Shown piece after piece: positions 1 to 8,089 of a DNA stretch of 21,380 bases. The notes under the pieces are model-generated. The model saw only the letters and a list, made by a program, of their open reading frames with translations. It was not told the origin of the DNA and did no database searches. Location of the stretch: contig DWZY01000153.1 of NCBI GenBank assembly GCA_019117325.1, positions 1-21,380 on the forward strand, in the 5' to 3' direction. A program made the translations under genes and the position numbers. This DNA comes from Candidatus Brevibacterium intestinigallinarum. GTDB taxonomy: Bacteria > Actinomycetota > Actinomycetes > Actinomycetales > Brevibacteriaceae. The first letter of the stretch is position 1. The number at the start of each line of letters is the position of its first letter.

Positions 1-18
1 CGCGGGCCGGTCGTCCAC

Positions 19-24
19 TAGGAT
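19..24 (+). promoter_or_regulatory. Predicted -10 box for a leaderless transcript of the PLDc_N protein gene
   Basis: TAGGAT matches the actinobacterial -10 pattern TANNNT. Seven bases separate it from the ATG at 32, so transcription would start at or next to that ATG and give a leaderless mRNA. Too little upstream sequence is present to judge a -35 box. The same arrangement precedes trkH, acuC and proC in this window. Confidence 0.45.
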
Positions 25-31
25 GGGAGGC

Positions 32-352
32 ATGGCACGGGGATTGGTTGTAGGCGTCGTCCTACTGGTCGCGATCACGCTCTACAGCGTGTTCGACTGC
101 GCTGCCAGGCCGCGCGACCAGATCGCAGCCCTGCCCAAGTGGGCGTGGATCCTCGTGATCCTCCTGCTGCCCCTCATCGGAGCCGGACTCTGGTTCCTCA
201 TCGGCCGCAGGCGGGCCGACGGCAGCCTGGGAGTGCGCCGCACCACCGCCCCCTCCGCACCGGACGATGACCTCGACTTCCTCCGCCGCATCGCCGACGA
301 TGTCGAACAGAAGCAGCGCCGCGAACGGCGCGAGCGCGGCGAGTTCGACTGA
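32..352 (+). CDS. Small membrane protein with PLDc_N (phospholipase D/cardiolipin synthase N-terminal) domain
   Basis: The 106-residue protein has two predicted membrane helices: an N-terminal one (GLVVGVVLLVAITLYSVF) and one around residues 37-57 ending FLIGRR. They are joined by a short loop containing DCAARP and LPKWAW. This two-helix hairpin is the PLDc_N module found at the N terminus of cardiolipin synthases, here without any catalytic HKD domain. The C-terminal tail is charged and cytoplasmic (RRIADDVEQKQRRERRERGEFD-like). I chose the ATG at 32 because a TANNNT -10 box lies 7 nt upstream, fitting a leaderless start. An in-frame ATG at 23 overlaps that box and has no ribosome binding site. 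The gene converges on the cytochrome c maturation genes. Similar small proteins sit near this locus in other actinobacteria, but the role is unknown. Confidence 0.8.
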   Translation: MARGLVVGVVLLVAITLYSVFDCAARPRDQIAALPKWAWILVILLLPLIGAGLWFLIGRRRADGSLGVRRTTAPSAPDDDLDFLRRIADDVEQKQRRERRERGEFD

Positions 353-425
353 CGCCCGCGCGGCGCTGATATCCGCGATGCGGCGACGACCGCAGCGCTG
401 ACGCTCACCCGCACCACGACGCAGA

Positions 426-454
426 AGATGCCCGGCACGATGTGCCGGGCATCT
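426..454. terminator. Bidirectional intrinsic terminator between convergent operons
   Basis: A perfect 13-bp inverted repeat (AGATGCCCGGCAC / GTGCCGGGCATCT) encloses a 3-base loop, in the gap between the plus-strand PLDc_N gene and the end of the minus-strand ccsB. The stem is G+C rich and carries A/T at its base. There is no strong U tract on either side, as is usual in high-GC actinobacteria. A weaker 5-bp hairpin (GTCCC-tct-GGGAC, 466-478) lies between it and ccsB. The rest of the 353-500 gap shows nothing else. Confidence 0.8.
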
Positions 455-500
455 CTGTCGTTCGTGTCCCTCTGGGACGGGCAACCGCCCCTCGCGCGCC

Positions 501-1595
501 TCAGACCCCCGAGTACGCGTGCAGGCCGTTGAAGTACAGGTTGACGACGCTGAAGTTGAAGATGACCGTCGCGATGCCCACGAGGTTGAGCAGTGCGACC
601 CGGTCGGGCGTCCACCCGCGGGTCGCGCGCGCGTGCAGGTAAGCGGCGTAGACGACCCAGACGACGAACGTCCAGATCTCCTTCGAGTCCCAGCCCCAGT
701 AGCGGCCCCAGGCGATCTCCGCCCAGAAGGCGCCCGCGACGAGCGTGAAGGTCCACGTGATGAAGCCGACGGCCGCGAGGCGGTAGGAGACCTTCTCGAG
801 GTCCTTCGATGCGGGCAGGCGGTTGATGAAGCGCAGCAGCCCGCGGAACGGCTTCGACTCGCTGCGGCTGCGCAGCAGCTGGACGAGCGCGATGATCGCG
901 GACAGGTACAGGATGACCGTCGAGAGGATCGCGATCGGGACGTGGATCCAGATCCAGTAGTTGTCCAGTGCCGGGATGACCTGCGCGACGGGCGTGTAGA
1001 ACACCGTGATGCACAGGCCCAGCACCAGCAGCACGGACAGCGTGACGAACGTGCCCAGGTAGCGCACATCGCGGAGCGTGAGGAAGATCAGGTACGCCAC
1101 GACCACCAGTGCGGAGGCGATGAGCGCGTACTCCATCATGTTCGACCACGGGACGCGCATGACGGACAGCACGCGGGTCACGATCGAGGCGACGTGCAGC
1201 GCAGCGGCCAGGACGGTCAGTGCCGTGCCCACGCGGGCCCAGCGCCGCAGATCGCGGGAGGAGGCCCGGTCGGTGCCGCCGTCGCCGGATGCGCCATCCC
1301 CGGGTGCGTCGGCCCCGGCAGCGTCGACGGCCTCGGCGTCCTCGTCCACGTCGGTCTCGAGCGCAGTTGTCGGCGCGGCCCCGCGGCCGGTCGCGCCGGC
1401 GGCGACCGCCGTGCGCTCGCGTGTGCGGCGAACGGTGCCGGCACTGGGCTCCGTCTGCTTCTCGTCCGCCAGATCAGAGGTGAAGGCGGGACCGAAGAGG
1501 TCGAACGAGTAGACGATGAAGGCGACCGCGTAGACCGCCATGGCCGAATAGATGAGGAGGTTCGACCACTCTGCCAGTACGACGTTGACGTCCAT
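501..1595 (-). CDS. ccsB: Cytochrome c biogenesis protein CcsB (CcsA/ResC family heme handling and ligation)
   Basis: This is the System II cytochrome c synthetase partner of ResB; in the family it moves heme across the membrane and helps attach it to the CXXCH motif of apocytochromes. The 364-residue protein has about eight membrane helices and the hallmark tryptophan-rich motif WGRYWGWDSKE at residues 296-306. Conserved histidines suited to heme binding are at about 134, 218, 321 and 360. Between the first and second helices lies an Ala/Asp/Glu-rich linker (about residues 43-115) without recognisable structure, longer than in minimal CcsA proteins. I chose the ATG at 1595. A GTG six bases upstream directly follows the resB stop and would add two residues. 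It is the last gene of the operon, followed by the hairpin at 426-454. Confidence 0.93.
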   Translation of the reverse strand: MDVNVVLAEWSNLLIYSAMAVYAVAFIVYSFDLFGPAFTSDLADEKQTEPSAGTVRRTRERTAVAAGATGRGAAPTTALETDVDEDAEAVDAAGADAPGDGASGDGGTDRASSRDLRRWARVGTALTVLAAALHVASIVTRVLSVMRVPWSNMMEYALIASALVVVAYLIFLTLRDVRYLGTFVTLSVLLVLGLCITVFYTPVAQVIPALDNYWIWIHVPIAILSTVILYLSAIIALVQLLRSRSESKPFRGLLRFINRLPASKDLEKVSYRLAAVGFITWTFTLVAGAFWAEIAWGRYWGWDSKEIWTFVVWVVYAAYLHARATRGWTPDRVALLNLVGIATVIFNFSVVNLYFNGLHAYSGV

Positions 1596-1601
1596 GATCA
1601 C

Positions 1602-3233
1602 TTACTTCCCTGCGGTGTTCGTTGCGGAGTCCGCGGATGCGGACGGGGATGAGGGCTGGAGCGAGTCTAGTGCGAGTTCCTGAGCGATCTCGTCGACCGC
1701 CTCCTCCACGCGGGGGTCCTCGCCGCGGGCCAGGCCGGCGATCTCGATCTGGTCGCCGGACACGCGCACCCAGACGCGGCGACGCGCGATGAAGAGCGAC
1801 AGCGCGAGGCCGCCGAACAGCATCGCCATCGCGGGCAGCATCCACACCTGGACCGGATCGTGATGGACGTCGAGCGCCGCATACTGGCGGATCTCGTCGA
1901 AGGACACGGTGCCCAGCCCGTCGGGCAGCTCCGCCGTGTCGCCGGGCCGCATGACCAGCTGGAGGTCGGTGCCGTCCGCGTCCATGAGCTGCTCGAGGCC
2001 GTCGGTCTCCAGCTGGTAGACGGACTGCGGCACGCCGGAGTCCAGCCCCAGATCGCCCCGGTAGACGTCCATGACGAGCAGCGGGTTGCGCAGCTCCGCG
2101 AAGCTGGAGATGAGCTCGCCATCCGCGTTCTGATCCATCGTGGGCAGGAGCACTCCCCCGAAGCCCAGCTGGTCCGGCGTGGCATCCGGGACCTTGACGA
2201 CTCCCGTGGATGTGTAGACGCCGTCCTGCGGCAGGAACACGACGGGACCGGAGAACGTGACGTTCCCGTCCGCGTCGCGCGTCGTGATGACCGGCGCGTA
2301 GCCGTTGCCGATGAGGTAGACCCGGGACCCGTCGACGCGCACCGGCTCGTTGGGGCGCAGGAGGAACTGCGAGGTCCCCTCTGCGGTGTCGAGGGTGACG
2401 TCCGCGTCGAACCGGCGGGGCTGGCCGAACTGCGCACCCTCCGCCTGGTCGTCGAACCGGGTCTCCAGGTCGTTGAGCGTGAGGCGGAAGTCGGACAGCT
2501 GGTCCGCGTTGAAGAACGTGCCGGGGCTGAACGAGTCATAGGAGACGAGCGAGTGGGAGAACGTCTCCCCCTCGACGAGCACGCGCTGGCCGGAGTATCC
2601 GAACAGTCCGCCCAGCGCCATGATGATGACGGTCACGAGGATCGACAGGTGGAAGACGAGGTTGCCGGTCTCCTTGAGGTAGCCCCGCTCCGCCGCGATG
2701 TGGTCCTGTTCCCGCACGGTCCGGTAGCCGAAGGACTTGAGGAGCTCGTGCGTGCGGTCCAGGACCTCCTCCGAGGTGCGGGTCGTGCGCTCATCCGACA
2801 GCGGCAGGGTCACGTGCGCGGACATCCGCGTGAGGCGGCGGGGCGCCCGCGGCGGGTCCTGGCGCATCGCGCGCCAGTGCTGGCGGGTGCGCGGCAGGAT
2901 GCAGCCCACCAGCGAGACCATGAGCAGGATGTAGACGGCGGAGAACCACACGGACGTGTAGACGTCGAACAGCTGCAGCACGTCGAGGACCTCGCCCAGC
3001 GCGCCGTTCTCCTCGATGTACGTCGCGACGGCGCCGGGGTCCTGATTGCGCTGCGGCAGGAGCGATCCGGGGATCGCCGCCATCGCCAGCACGAGGAGCA
3101 GGATGAGTGCCGCCCGCATCGTCGTGAGCTGTCGCCACGCCCAGCGCAGCATGCCCACGAGTCCGATGTCCGAGGCCGCGGCCTTCTTGGCCGATGCAGT
3201 CATTGCGGATGCAGTCGCCTTCTGCGTCGTCAC
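1602..3233 (-). CDS. resB: Cytochrome c biogenesis protein ResB
   Basis: ResB forms the membrane cytochrome c synthetase with CcsB. The 543-residue protein has the family layout: helices at about 41-60 (ending IPGSLLPQR), 95-113 (ending CILPRTRQH) and 191-212 (LVFHLSILV, with H195 a likely heme ligand), a large extracytoplasmic domain of about 240 residues, and a last helix at 463-483 followed by a cytoplasmic tail. The ResB signatures RGYLKETGNLVFH and FGYSGQRVLVEGE are clear. The GTG start at 3233 shares its G with the TAG stop of ccdA (TAGTG), so translation is probably coupled. The reading frame stays open far upstream through ccdA, but that part is antisense-like and not protein coding. 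The C-terminal 20 residues are Ser/Ala rich and probably disordered. Confidence 0.93.
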   Translation of the reverse strand: MTTQKATASAMTASAKKAAASDIGLVGMLRWAWRQLTTMRAALILLLVLAMAAIPGSLLPQRNQDPGAVATYIEENGALGEVLDVLQLFDVYTSVWFSAVYILLMVSLVGCILPRTRQHWRAMRQDPPRAPRRLTRMSAHVTLPLSDERTTRTSEEVLDRTHELLKSFGYRTVREQDHIAAERGYLKETGNLVFHLSILVTVIIMALGGLFGYSGQRVLVEGETFSHSLVSYDSFSPGTFFNADQLSDFRLTLNDLETRFDDQAEGAQFGQPRRFDADVTLDTAEGTSQFLLRPNEPVRVDGSRVYLIGNGYAPVITTRDADGNVTFSGPVVFLPQDGVYTSTGVVKVPDATPDQLGFGGVLLPTMDQNADGELISSFAELRNPLLVMDVYRGDLGLDSGVPQSVYQLETDGLEQLMDADGTDLQLVMRPGDTAELPDGLGTVSFDEIRQYAALDVHHDPVQVWMLPAMAMLFGGLALSLFIARRRVWVRVSGDQIEIAGLARGEDPRVEEAVDEIAQELALDSLQPSSPSASADSATNTAGK

Positions 3234-4008
3234 TAGATCGCCACCTCGAATCCTGCGATCGTTCCCTGAAGGCTGCTGATCCACAGGGTCCAGAGTCCGC
3301 TCACCAGGAGGAGGCCCAGGACGATGAGCATGGCCCCTCCCGCGCGCATGATGGTCATCTGGTGCTTCCGCACCCACTCGAGGCGTCCCAGCCCCTTGTG
3401 GATGAGCACCGCGACGATGAGGAACGGGATGCCCAGCCCCAGGCAGTACACGAAGGCGAGCAGGGTGCCGCGGGCGACTCCGCCCTGCGCGCCGAATCCC
3501 GTCGACAGTGCGAGCACCGCGGCCAGCGTGGGGCCCATGCAGGGCGCCCAGCTGAGCGCGAAGACAGCGCCCAGGACCGGTGCGCCCGCGAGTCCCGCGC
3601 GCGGCCGCCGGGTCACCTGCGCGTTCCGCTGCAGGAACGGGATGCCGCCCAGGAACACGACGCCGGCGAGGATGACGATGACACCCAGCACGCGGTTGAC
3701 GACGTCCATCCACTGGTTCAGCAGCATCCCCAGAGTAGAGAAGGCCGCGCCCAGGGCCACGAACACGACCGCGAAGCCCAGCACGAACAGTCCGATGCCC
3801 AGCACGACGCGGGAGGTCCGGCGATCCTCGAGGGTCGCCCCCGACAGGCCGGTCACGTAGCCCACATAGCCGGGCACCAGCGGCAGCACGCACGGCGACG
3901 CGAAGGACACGGCTCCGGCGAGTGCCGCGACGAGGACGGCCAGCAGCAGCGGGCCGTCCAGGACAGTCTGCGCGAAGGCGGTCCCCGCTCCGGCGCTCAG
4001 CACCGGAG

Positions 4009-4012
<4 letters not shown>
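3233..4012 (-). CDS. ccdA: Cytochrome c biogenesis protein CcdA (DsbD-like transmembrane thiol reductase)
   Basis: CcdA carries electrons from cytoplasmic thioredoxin across the membrane to the extracytoplasmic thioredoxin-like protein that keeps apocytochrome cysteines reduced. The 259-residue protein has six predicted helices. It has the paired redox cysteines of the family, C41 in SFASPCVLPLVPGY and C158 in LSWAPCMGPTLAAV, in the expected first and fourth helices. The GTG at 4012 overlaps the stop of the upstream thioredoxin gene as GTGA, which decides the start. The adjacent TlpA-like lipoprotein is its obvious redox partner and resB follows directly. The frame extends upstream without a stop, but that stretch antisenses the thioredoxin gene frame and lacks family similarity. 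Confidence 0.94.
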
Positions 4013-4601
<589 letters not shown>

Positions 4602-4605
<4 letters not shown>

Positions 4606-5267
4606 GCGCCCGTCCCGGGCTGCGTCAGCATCATGTCACCGGCGATGTCGTCATACTCCACGGCGTCCAGTGTGCCGGAGCCGTCTGAGAAACTGGTGAC
4701 CGAGGCCAGCGCGCACTGCCGCTTCCGGGGGTCGTGCGCCAGCGGTCGGCCCTCGGTCCAGAGCCGGGTCGACCAGATGGGCAGCTGGTGGGACACGATG
4801 ACGCCGGAGACCTCGTCGAGGCCCTCCTCCCGCGCGATCTCGAGCAGGCGCGCCCGCAGGGTCATCATCGCCGCGCGCACGCGCAGCGCCTGGTCGAGGT
4901 ACGGCTCGCCCCACGAGGGGCGCAGGGGGTTGCGCACCAGGAACAGCGACCGCGGATCGCGCAGCAGCGAGTCCTTCGTCACACGCGTGCCCTCGAAGTC
5001 GTTCTGCGCCTCGATGACGCGCTCCTCGAGCGTGACCGGGAGGTCCAGGGTGCGCGCCAGCGGCGCGATGGTCTCCTGGGCGCGCTGGAGCGGCGAGGAC
5101 ACGAGCGCCCGGATGTGCGGGTCCTTCGCCGGCAGCGCCTCCGCCACCCGCTCAGCCATCTCGAGCCCGCGCTCGGACAGGCCGTAGCCGGGCATCCGCC
5201 CGTAGAGGATGCCCTGGGGGTTGAAGACCTCCCCGTGACGGGTCAGGTGGATCCGCACCTGCACCAT
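4602..5267 (-). CDS. Histidine phosphatase (phosphoglycerate mutase-like) family protein
   Basis: The 221-residue protein is a branch-1 histidine phosphatase. It has the N-terminal LTRHGE motif with catalytic H11, the phosphate-pocket arginine in SSPLQRAQET (R62), and the second histidine in VIVSHQLPIW (H160). The substrate cannot be read from the sequence; it is more likely a small-molecule phosphatase than the glycolytic mutase. An insertion around residues 90-125 (NDFEGTRVTKD to RPSWGEPY) distinguishes it from glycolytic enzymes. It is translationally coupled on both sides: TGATG with hemL and ATGA with the thioredoxin gene. From memory, a phosphatase occupies the same position between hemL and the thioredoxin gene in mycobacteria (Rv0525), so the link to tetrapyrrole or cytochrome c metabolism is conserved but unexplained. 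Confidence 0.9.
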
Positions 5268-6595
5268 CAGGACCGCCCCACCGCGGCCGCGGCCCGCGCG
5301 GCGGCCGGGAGTGCGGCGACGATGGTCTCGAGGACCTCGTCCGTGTGCGCGTGGGAGAGGAACCAGGCCTCGAACGCGGACGGCGGCAGGTGGATGCCGT
5401 CGTCCAGCATCGACTGGAAGAACGCGGCGTGCGCGGCCGTGTCCTGCGTGCGCGCGTCGTCGTAGTCGCGGACCTCCTGGTCCGTGAAGAAGACGGAGAA
5501 CATGGAGTTCGCGCTCTGGATCCGGTGGGGGACGCCCTCCGCTGCGAGCGCCTCGCCCACGGCCGTGCGCAGCGTGTCCGCCGCCGCCTCGAGGCGCGGG
5601 TACACGTCGAGCTCGCGCGTGAGTCGCAGCGTCGTCAGTCCTGCCGCCGACGCGACGGGGTTCCCCGACAGCGTGCCGGCCTGGTAGACCGGACCGGCCG
5701 GAGCGAGGTGCTCCATGAGGTCGCGACGTCCGCCGAAGGCCGCGGACGGGAAGCCGCCGCCCATGACCTTGCCGAACGTGAAGAGGTCAGGCGCACCGTC
5801 CGGGTAGCCGTCGCGGGCTGCCTCGTAGCCGTACCAGCCGGCCTCGGACACGCGGAAGCCGGTCATGACCTCGTCGGAGATCATGAGGGCGCCGTGCTGC
5901 GCAGTGACCCGGCGGATGTGCTGGGTGAAGCCGTCGCGCGGGGGCACGACGCCCATGTTGCCGGGGCTCGCCTCCGTGATGACGCAGGCGATGTCCTCGC
6001 CGTGCTCCGCGAAGGCGGCGGTGAGCGCCTCCTGGTCGTTGTACGGCAGGACCAGCGTGTCCGCTGCGGCGGCACCGGTGACGCCCGGGGTGTCGGGCAG
6101 CGAGAAGGTCGCGAGTCCGGAGCCGGCCTGCGCGAGGAGGGCGTCGACGTGGCCGTGGTAGCAGCCGGCGAACTTGATGATCTTCGACCGGCCGGTCGCA
6201 CCGCGGGCCAGGCGGATCGCGGACATCGTCGCCTCGGTGCCGGAGTTCACGAGGCGCACCTGCTCGACGGGGTCGATGCGGGAGACGATCTCCTCCGCCA
6301 GGAGGACCTCGGTCTCCCCCGGCGTGCCGAAGCTGAACCCGCGGCCGGCGGCCTCGCGGACGGCGGCGAGGACCTCGGGATGCGCGTGGCCCAGGATCAT
6401 GGGTCCCCACGAGCCGATGAGGTCGACGTACGTGCGACCGTCCGCATCGGTCAGGTGGGCGCCGCTGGCGCTCGCGATGAAGCGGGGGGTGCCGCCCACG
6501 GCGCCGAACGCACGGACCGGGGAGTTCACTCCTCCGGGGGTGACGGCGCGAGCGCGGTCGAACAGGGCGGATGAGGCGGGAGCGGGGTGTGTCAT
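5267..6595 (-). CDS. hemL: Glutamate-1-semialdehyde 2,1-aminomutase
   Basis: HemL is the PLP enzyme that converts glutamate-1-semialdehyde, made by HemA, into 5-aminolevulinate in the C5 pathway. The 442-residue length is normal. Visible landmarks are the N-terminal substrate segment PGGVNSPVRAFG (20-31), NSGTEATMSAIRLAR (117-131) for the cofactor phosphate, YHGHVD (146-151), the ISDEVMTGFR strand (239-248) and the Schiff-base lysine K276 in FGKVMGGGFP. Product and substrate are channelled between HemA and HemL in known systems. The ATG overlaps the stop of the MarR gene (ATGA), so its expression is tied to that regulator's translation. The C terminus is Ala-rich. Confidence 0.97.
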   Translation of the reverse strand: MTHPAPASSALFDRARAVTPGGVNSPVRAFGAVGGTPRFIASASGAHLTDADGRTYVDLIGSWGPMILGHAHPEVLAAVREAAGRGFSFGTPGETEVLLAEEIVSRIDPVEQVRLVNSGTEATMSAIRLARGATGRSKIIKFAGCYHGHVDALLAQAGSGLATFSLPDTPGVTGAAAADTLVLPYNDQEALTAAFAEHGEDIACVITEASPGNMGVVPPRDGFTQHIRRVTAQHGALMISDEVMTGFRVSEAGWYGYEAARDGYPDGAPDLFTFGKVMGGGFPSAAFGGRRDLMEHLAPAGPVYQAGTLSGNPVASAAGLTTLRLTRELDVYPRLEAAADTLRTAVGEALAAEGVPHRIQSANSMFSVFFTDQEVRDYDDARTQDTAAHAAFFQSMLDDGIHLPPSAFEAWFLSHAHTDEVLETIVAALPAAARAAAAVGRS

Positions 6596-7065
6596 CGGAT
6601 GTCCTCTCCGTCGGGCGGCAGGTCCCGCATGTGAGCGAGGACCTTCGTGAAGATCCCCGCCATGGCGGTGATCTGCTGGTCGTCGAGCAGGTCGATGAGG
6701 TGCGAGCGGACGCCGGTCACGTGGATGGGCGCGGTCTGGGCCAGGAGCGCGAAGCCCTCGTCCGTCAGCCGACAGCGCACGCCGCGCCGGTCGTCATCGG
6801 ACTTCTGGCGCTCCACGATCCCGCGGGACTCGAGGCGCGCGACGATGTGGGTCAGCCGCGACCGGGACACTCCGGTGTCCGCCGCGAGCGTCGCCATCCG
6901 CAGCGTCCGGTCCTCGGACTCGGAGAGCCGCACCAGGATCGTGTACTCCGTGAGCCCCAGGGAGGACCCCTGGCGCAGCTCGCGGTCCAGGCGGGTCATG
7001 AGGAGCTGGTGAGCGTCCAGGAACGACCGCCAGGCGGCCATCTCCTCCTGCTCGAGCCAGCGCAT
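6592..7065 (-). CDS. MarR-family transcriptional regulator inside the heme operon
   Basis: The 157-residue protein has the MarR layout: an N-terminal dimer helix, a winged helix-turn-helix (about 40-105) with LTEYTILVRLSES, the recognition-helix region SRSRLTHIVARLESRGIV (67-84) and the wing SDDDRRGVRCRLTDEG, then C-terminal dimerisation helices. The ATG at 7065 shares one base with the hemB stop (TGATG), and its TGA overlaps the hemL ATG. The frame stays open upstream through hemB but no MarR sequence is found there. MarR proteins usually bind small phenolic or oxidant ligands. Here the position suggests control of, or response to, a tetrapyrrole intermediate or heme; that is inference. No MarR-type palindrome is evident next to it, as there is no intergenic space. 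Confidence 0.92.
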   Translation of the reverse strand: MRWLEQEEMAAWRSFLDAHQLLMTRLDRELRQGSSLGLTEYTILVRLSESEDRTLRMATLAADTGVSRSRLTHIVARLESRGIVERQKSDDDRRGVRCRLTDEGFALLAQTAPIHVTGVRSHLIDLLDDQQITAMAGIFTKVLAHMRDLPPDGEDIR

Positions 7066-8084
7066 CAGGACAGCTCCGCGCCGCGATCGTTCAGCAGGCG
7101 GGCGACCTCTGCGGCCCAGTAGGTGAGGACGGCGTCCGCACCGGCGCGCTTGAAACCGATGAGGCTCTCGAGGATGGCAGGCTCGCGGTCGATCGCGCCG
7201 GCGGCCGCGGCGAACTCGATCATCGCGTACTCGCCGGAGATCTGGTAGGCCCACACCGGGACGGGGCTCGCCGCCGCGGCGTCGGCCAGCACGTCGAGGT
7301 ACGGCATGCCCGGCTTCACCATGACGATGTCCGCGCCCTCGGAGACGTCCAGCTCCAGCTCGCGCAGCGCCTCGCGCCCGTTCGCGGCATCCTGCTGGTA
7401 CGTGCGCCGGTCGCCCACGAGCTGCGAGTCGACGGCCTCGCGGAAGGGACCGTAGAAGGCGGAGGCGAACTTCGCGGCGTAGGCCAGCACGACGACGTCG
7501 TGGTGGCCGGTCGCGTCGAGTGCGTGGCGGACCGCGGCGACCTGGCCGTCCATCATGCCGGACAGTCCCAGGACGTGGGCACCGGCCTCGGCCTGCGCGA
7601 CTGCCATCGCCGCGTAGCGGTCCAGGGTCGCGTCGTTGTCGACGGCCCCGTCCGCGTCGAGCACGCCGCAGTGGCCGTGCGAGGTGAACTCGTCGAGGCA
7701 CAGGTCGGCCATGATGACGGTCGTATCCCCCAGCTCGTCGCGCAGCAGGCGCAGCGCCCGGTTGAGGATCCCGTCCGGGTCATCGGCCTGGGAGCCCTGC
7801 TCGTCGCGCACGGCGGGGATCCCGAAGAGCATGAGTCCGCCCACGCCGGCCTCGACCGCCTCGCGCGCATCCGCGAGGAGGGAGTCGAGCGTGTGCTGGC
7901 GCACTCCCGGCATCGAGGTGAGCTCGACGGGCTCCGTCAGCTCCTCCTTGACGAACATCGGCAGGATGAGATCCGCCGCGTGCAGGCGGTTCTCGCTCAC
8001 CAGCCGGCGCAGCGCCGGCGTGGTCCGCAGCCGGCGGGGTCGGGTTGCGCCATCCGCGAGCTGGTAGACGGGGCTGTCGTCCAT
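7065..8084 (-). CDS. hemB: Delta-aminolevulinic acid dehydratase (porphobilinogen synthase)
   Basis: HemB condenses two 5-aminolevulinate molecules to porphobilinogen. Counting from the ATG, the protein has 339 residues with both Schiff-base lysines, K205 in AYAAKFAS and K257 in VMVKPGMPYLD. The metal-binding segment reads DLCLDEFTSHGHCG: cysteines at the first and third zinc positions, aspartate at the middle one, a mixed site between the all-cysteine and all-aspartate types. I chose the ATG at 8084 because GAGGTG lies 6 nt upstream. A GTG at 8093 overlaps the hemD stop as GTGA but has the purine-rich sequence too close for good initiation. It would add three residues. The gene is followed directly by the MarR gene. 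Confidence 0.96.
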   Translation of the reverse strand: MDDSPVYQLADGATRPRRLRTTPALRRLVSENRLHAADLILPMFVKEELTEPVELTSMPGVRQHTLDSLLADAREAVEAGVGGLMLFGIPAVRDEQGSQADDPDGILNRALRLLRDELGDTTVIMADLCLDEFTSHGHCGVLDADGAVDNDATLDRYAAMAVAQAEAGAHVLGLSGMMDGQVAAVRHALDATGHHDVVVLAYAAKFASAFYGPFREAVDSQLVGDRRTYQQDAANGREALRELELDVSEGADIVMVKPGMPYLDVLADAAAASPVPVWAYQISGEYAMIEFAAAAGAIDREPAILESLIGFKRAGADAVLTYWAAEVARLLNDRGAELS

Positions 8085-8089
8085 CCTGG

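Noticed and set aside
466..478. Second terminator before ccsB
   Set aside because: The stem is only 5 bp with no U tract; it is noted with the strong hairpin at 426-454 but not called separately.
3234..3893. N-terminal extension of ResB through ccdA
   Set aside because: The frame is open but Arg/Pro-rich with no similarity; the GTG at 3233 coupled to the ccdA stop gives a normal-length ResB.
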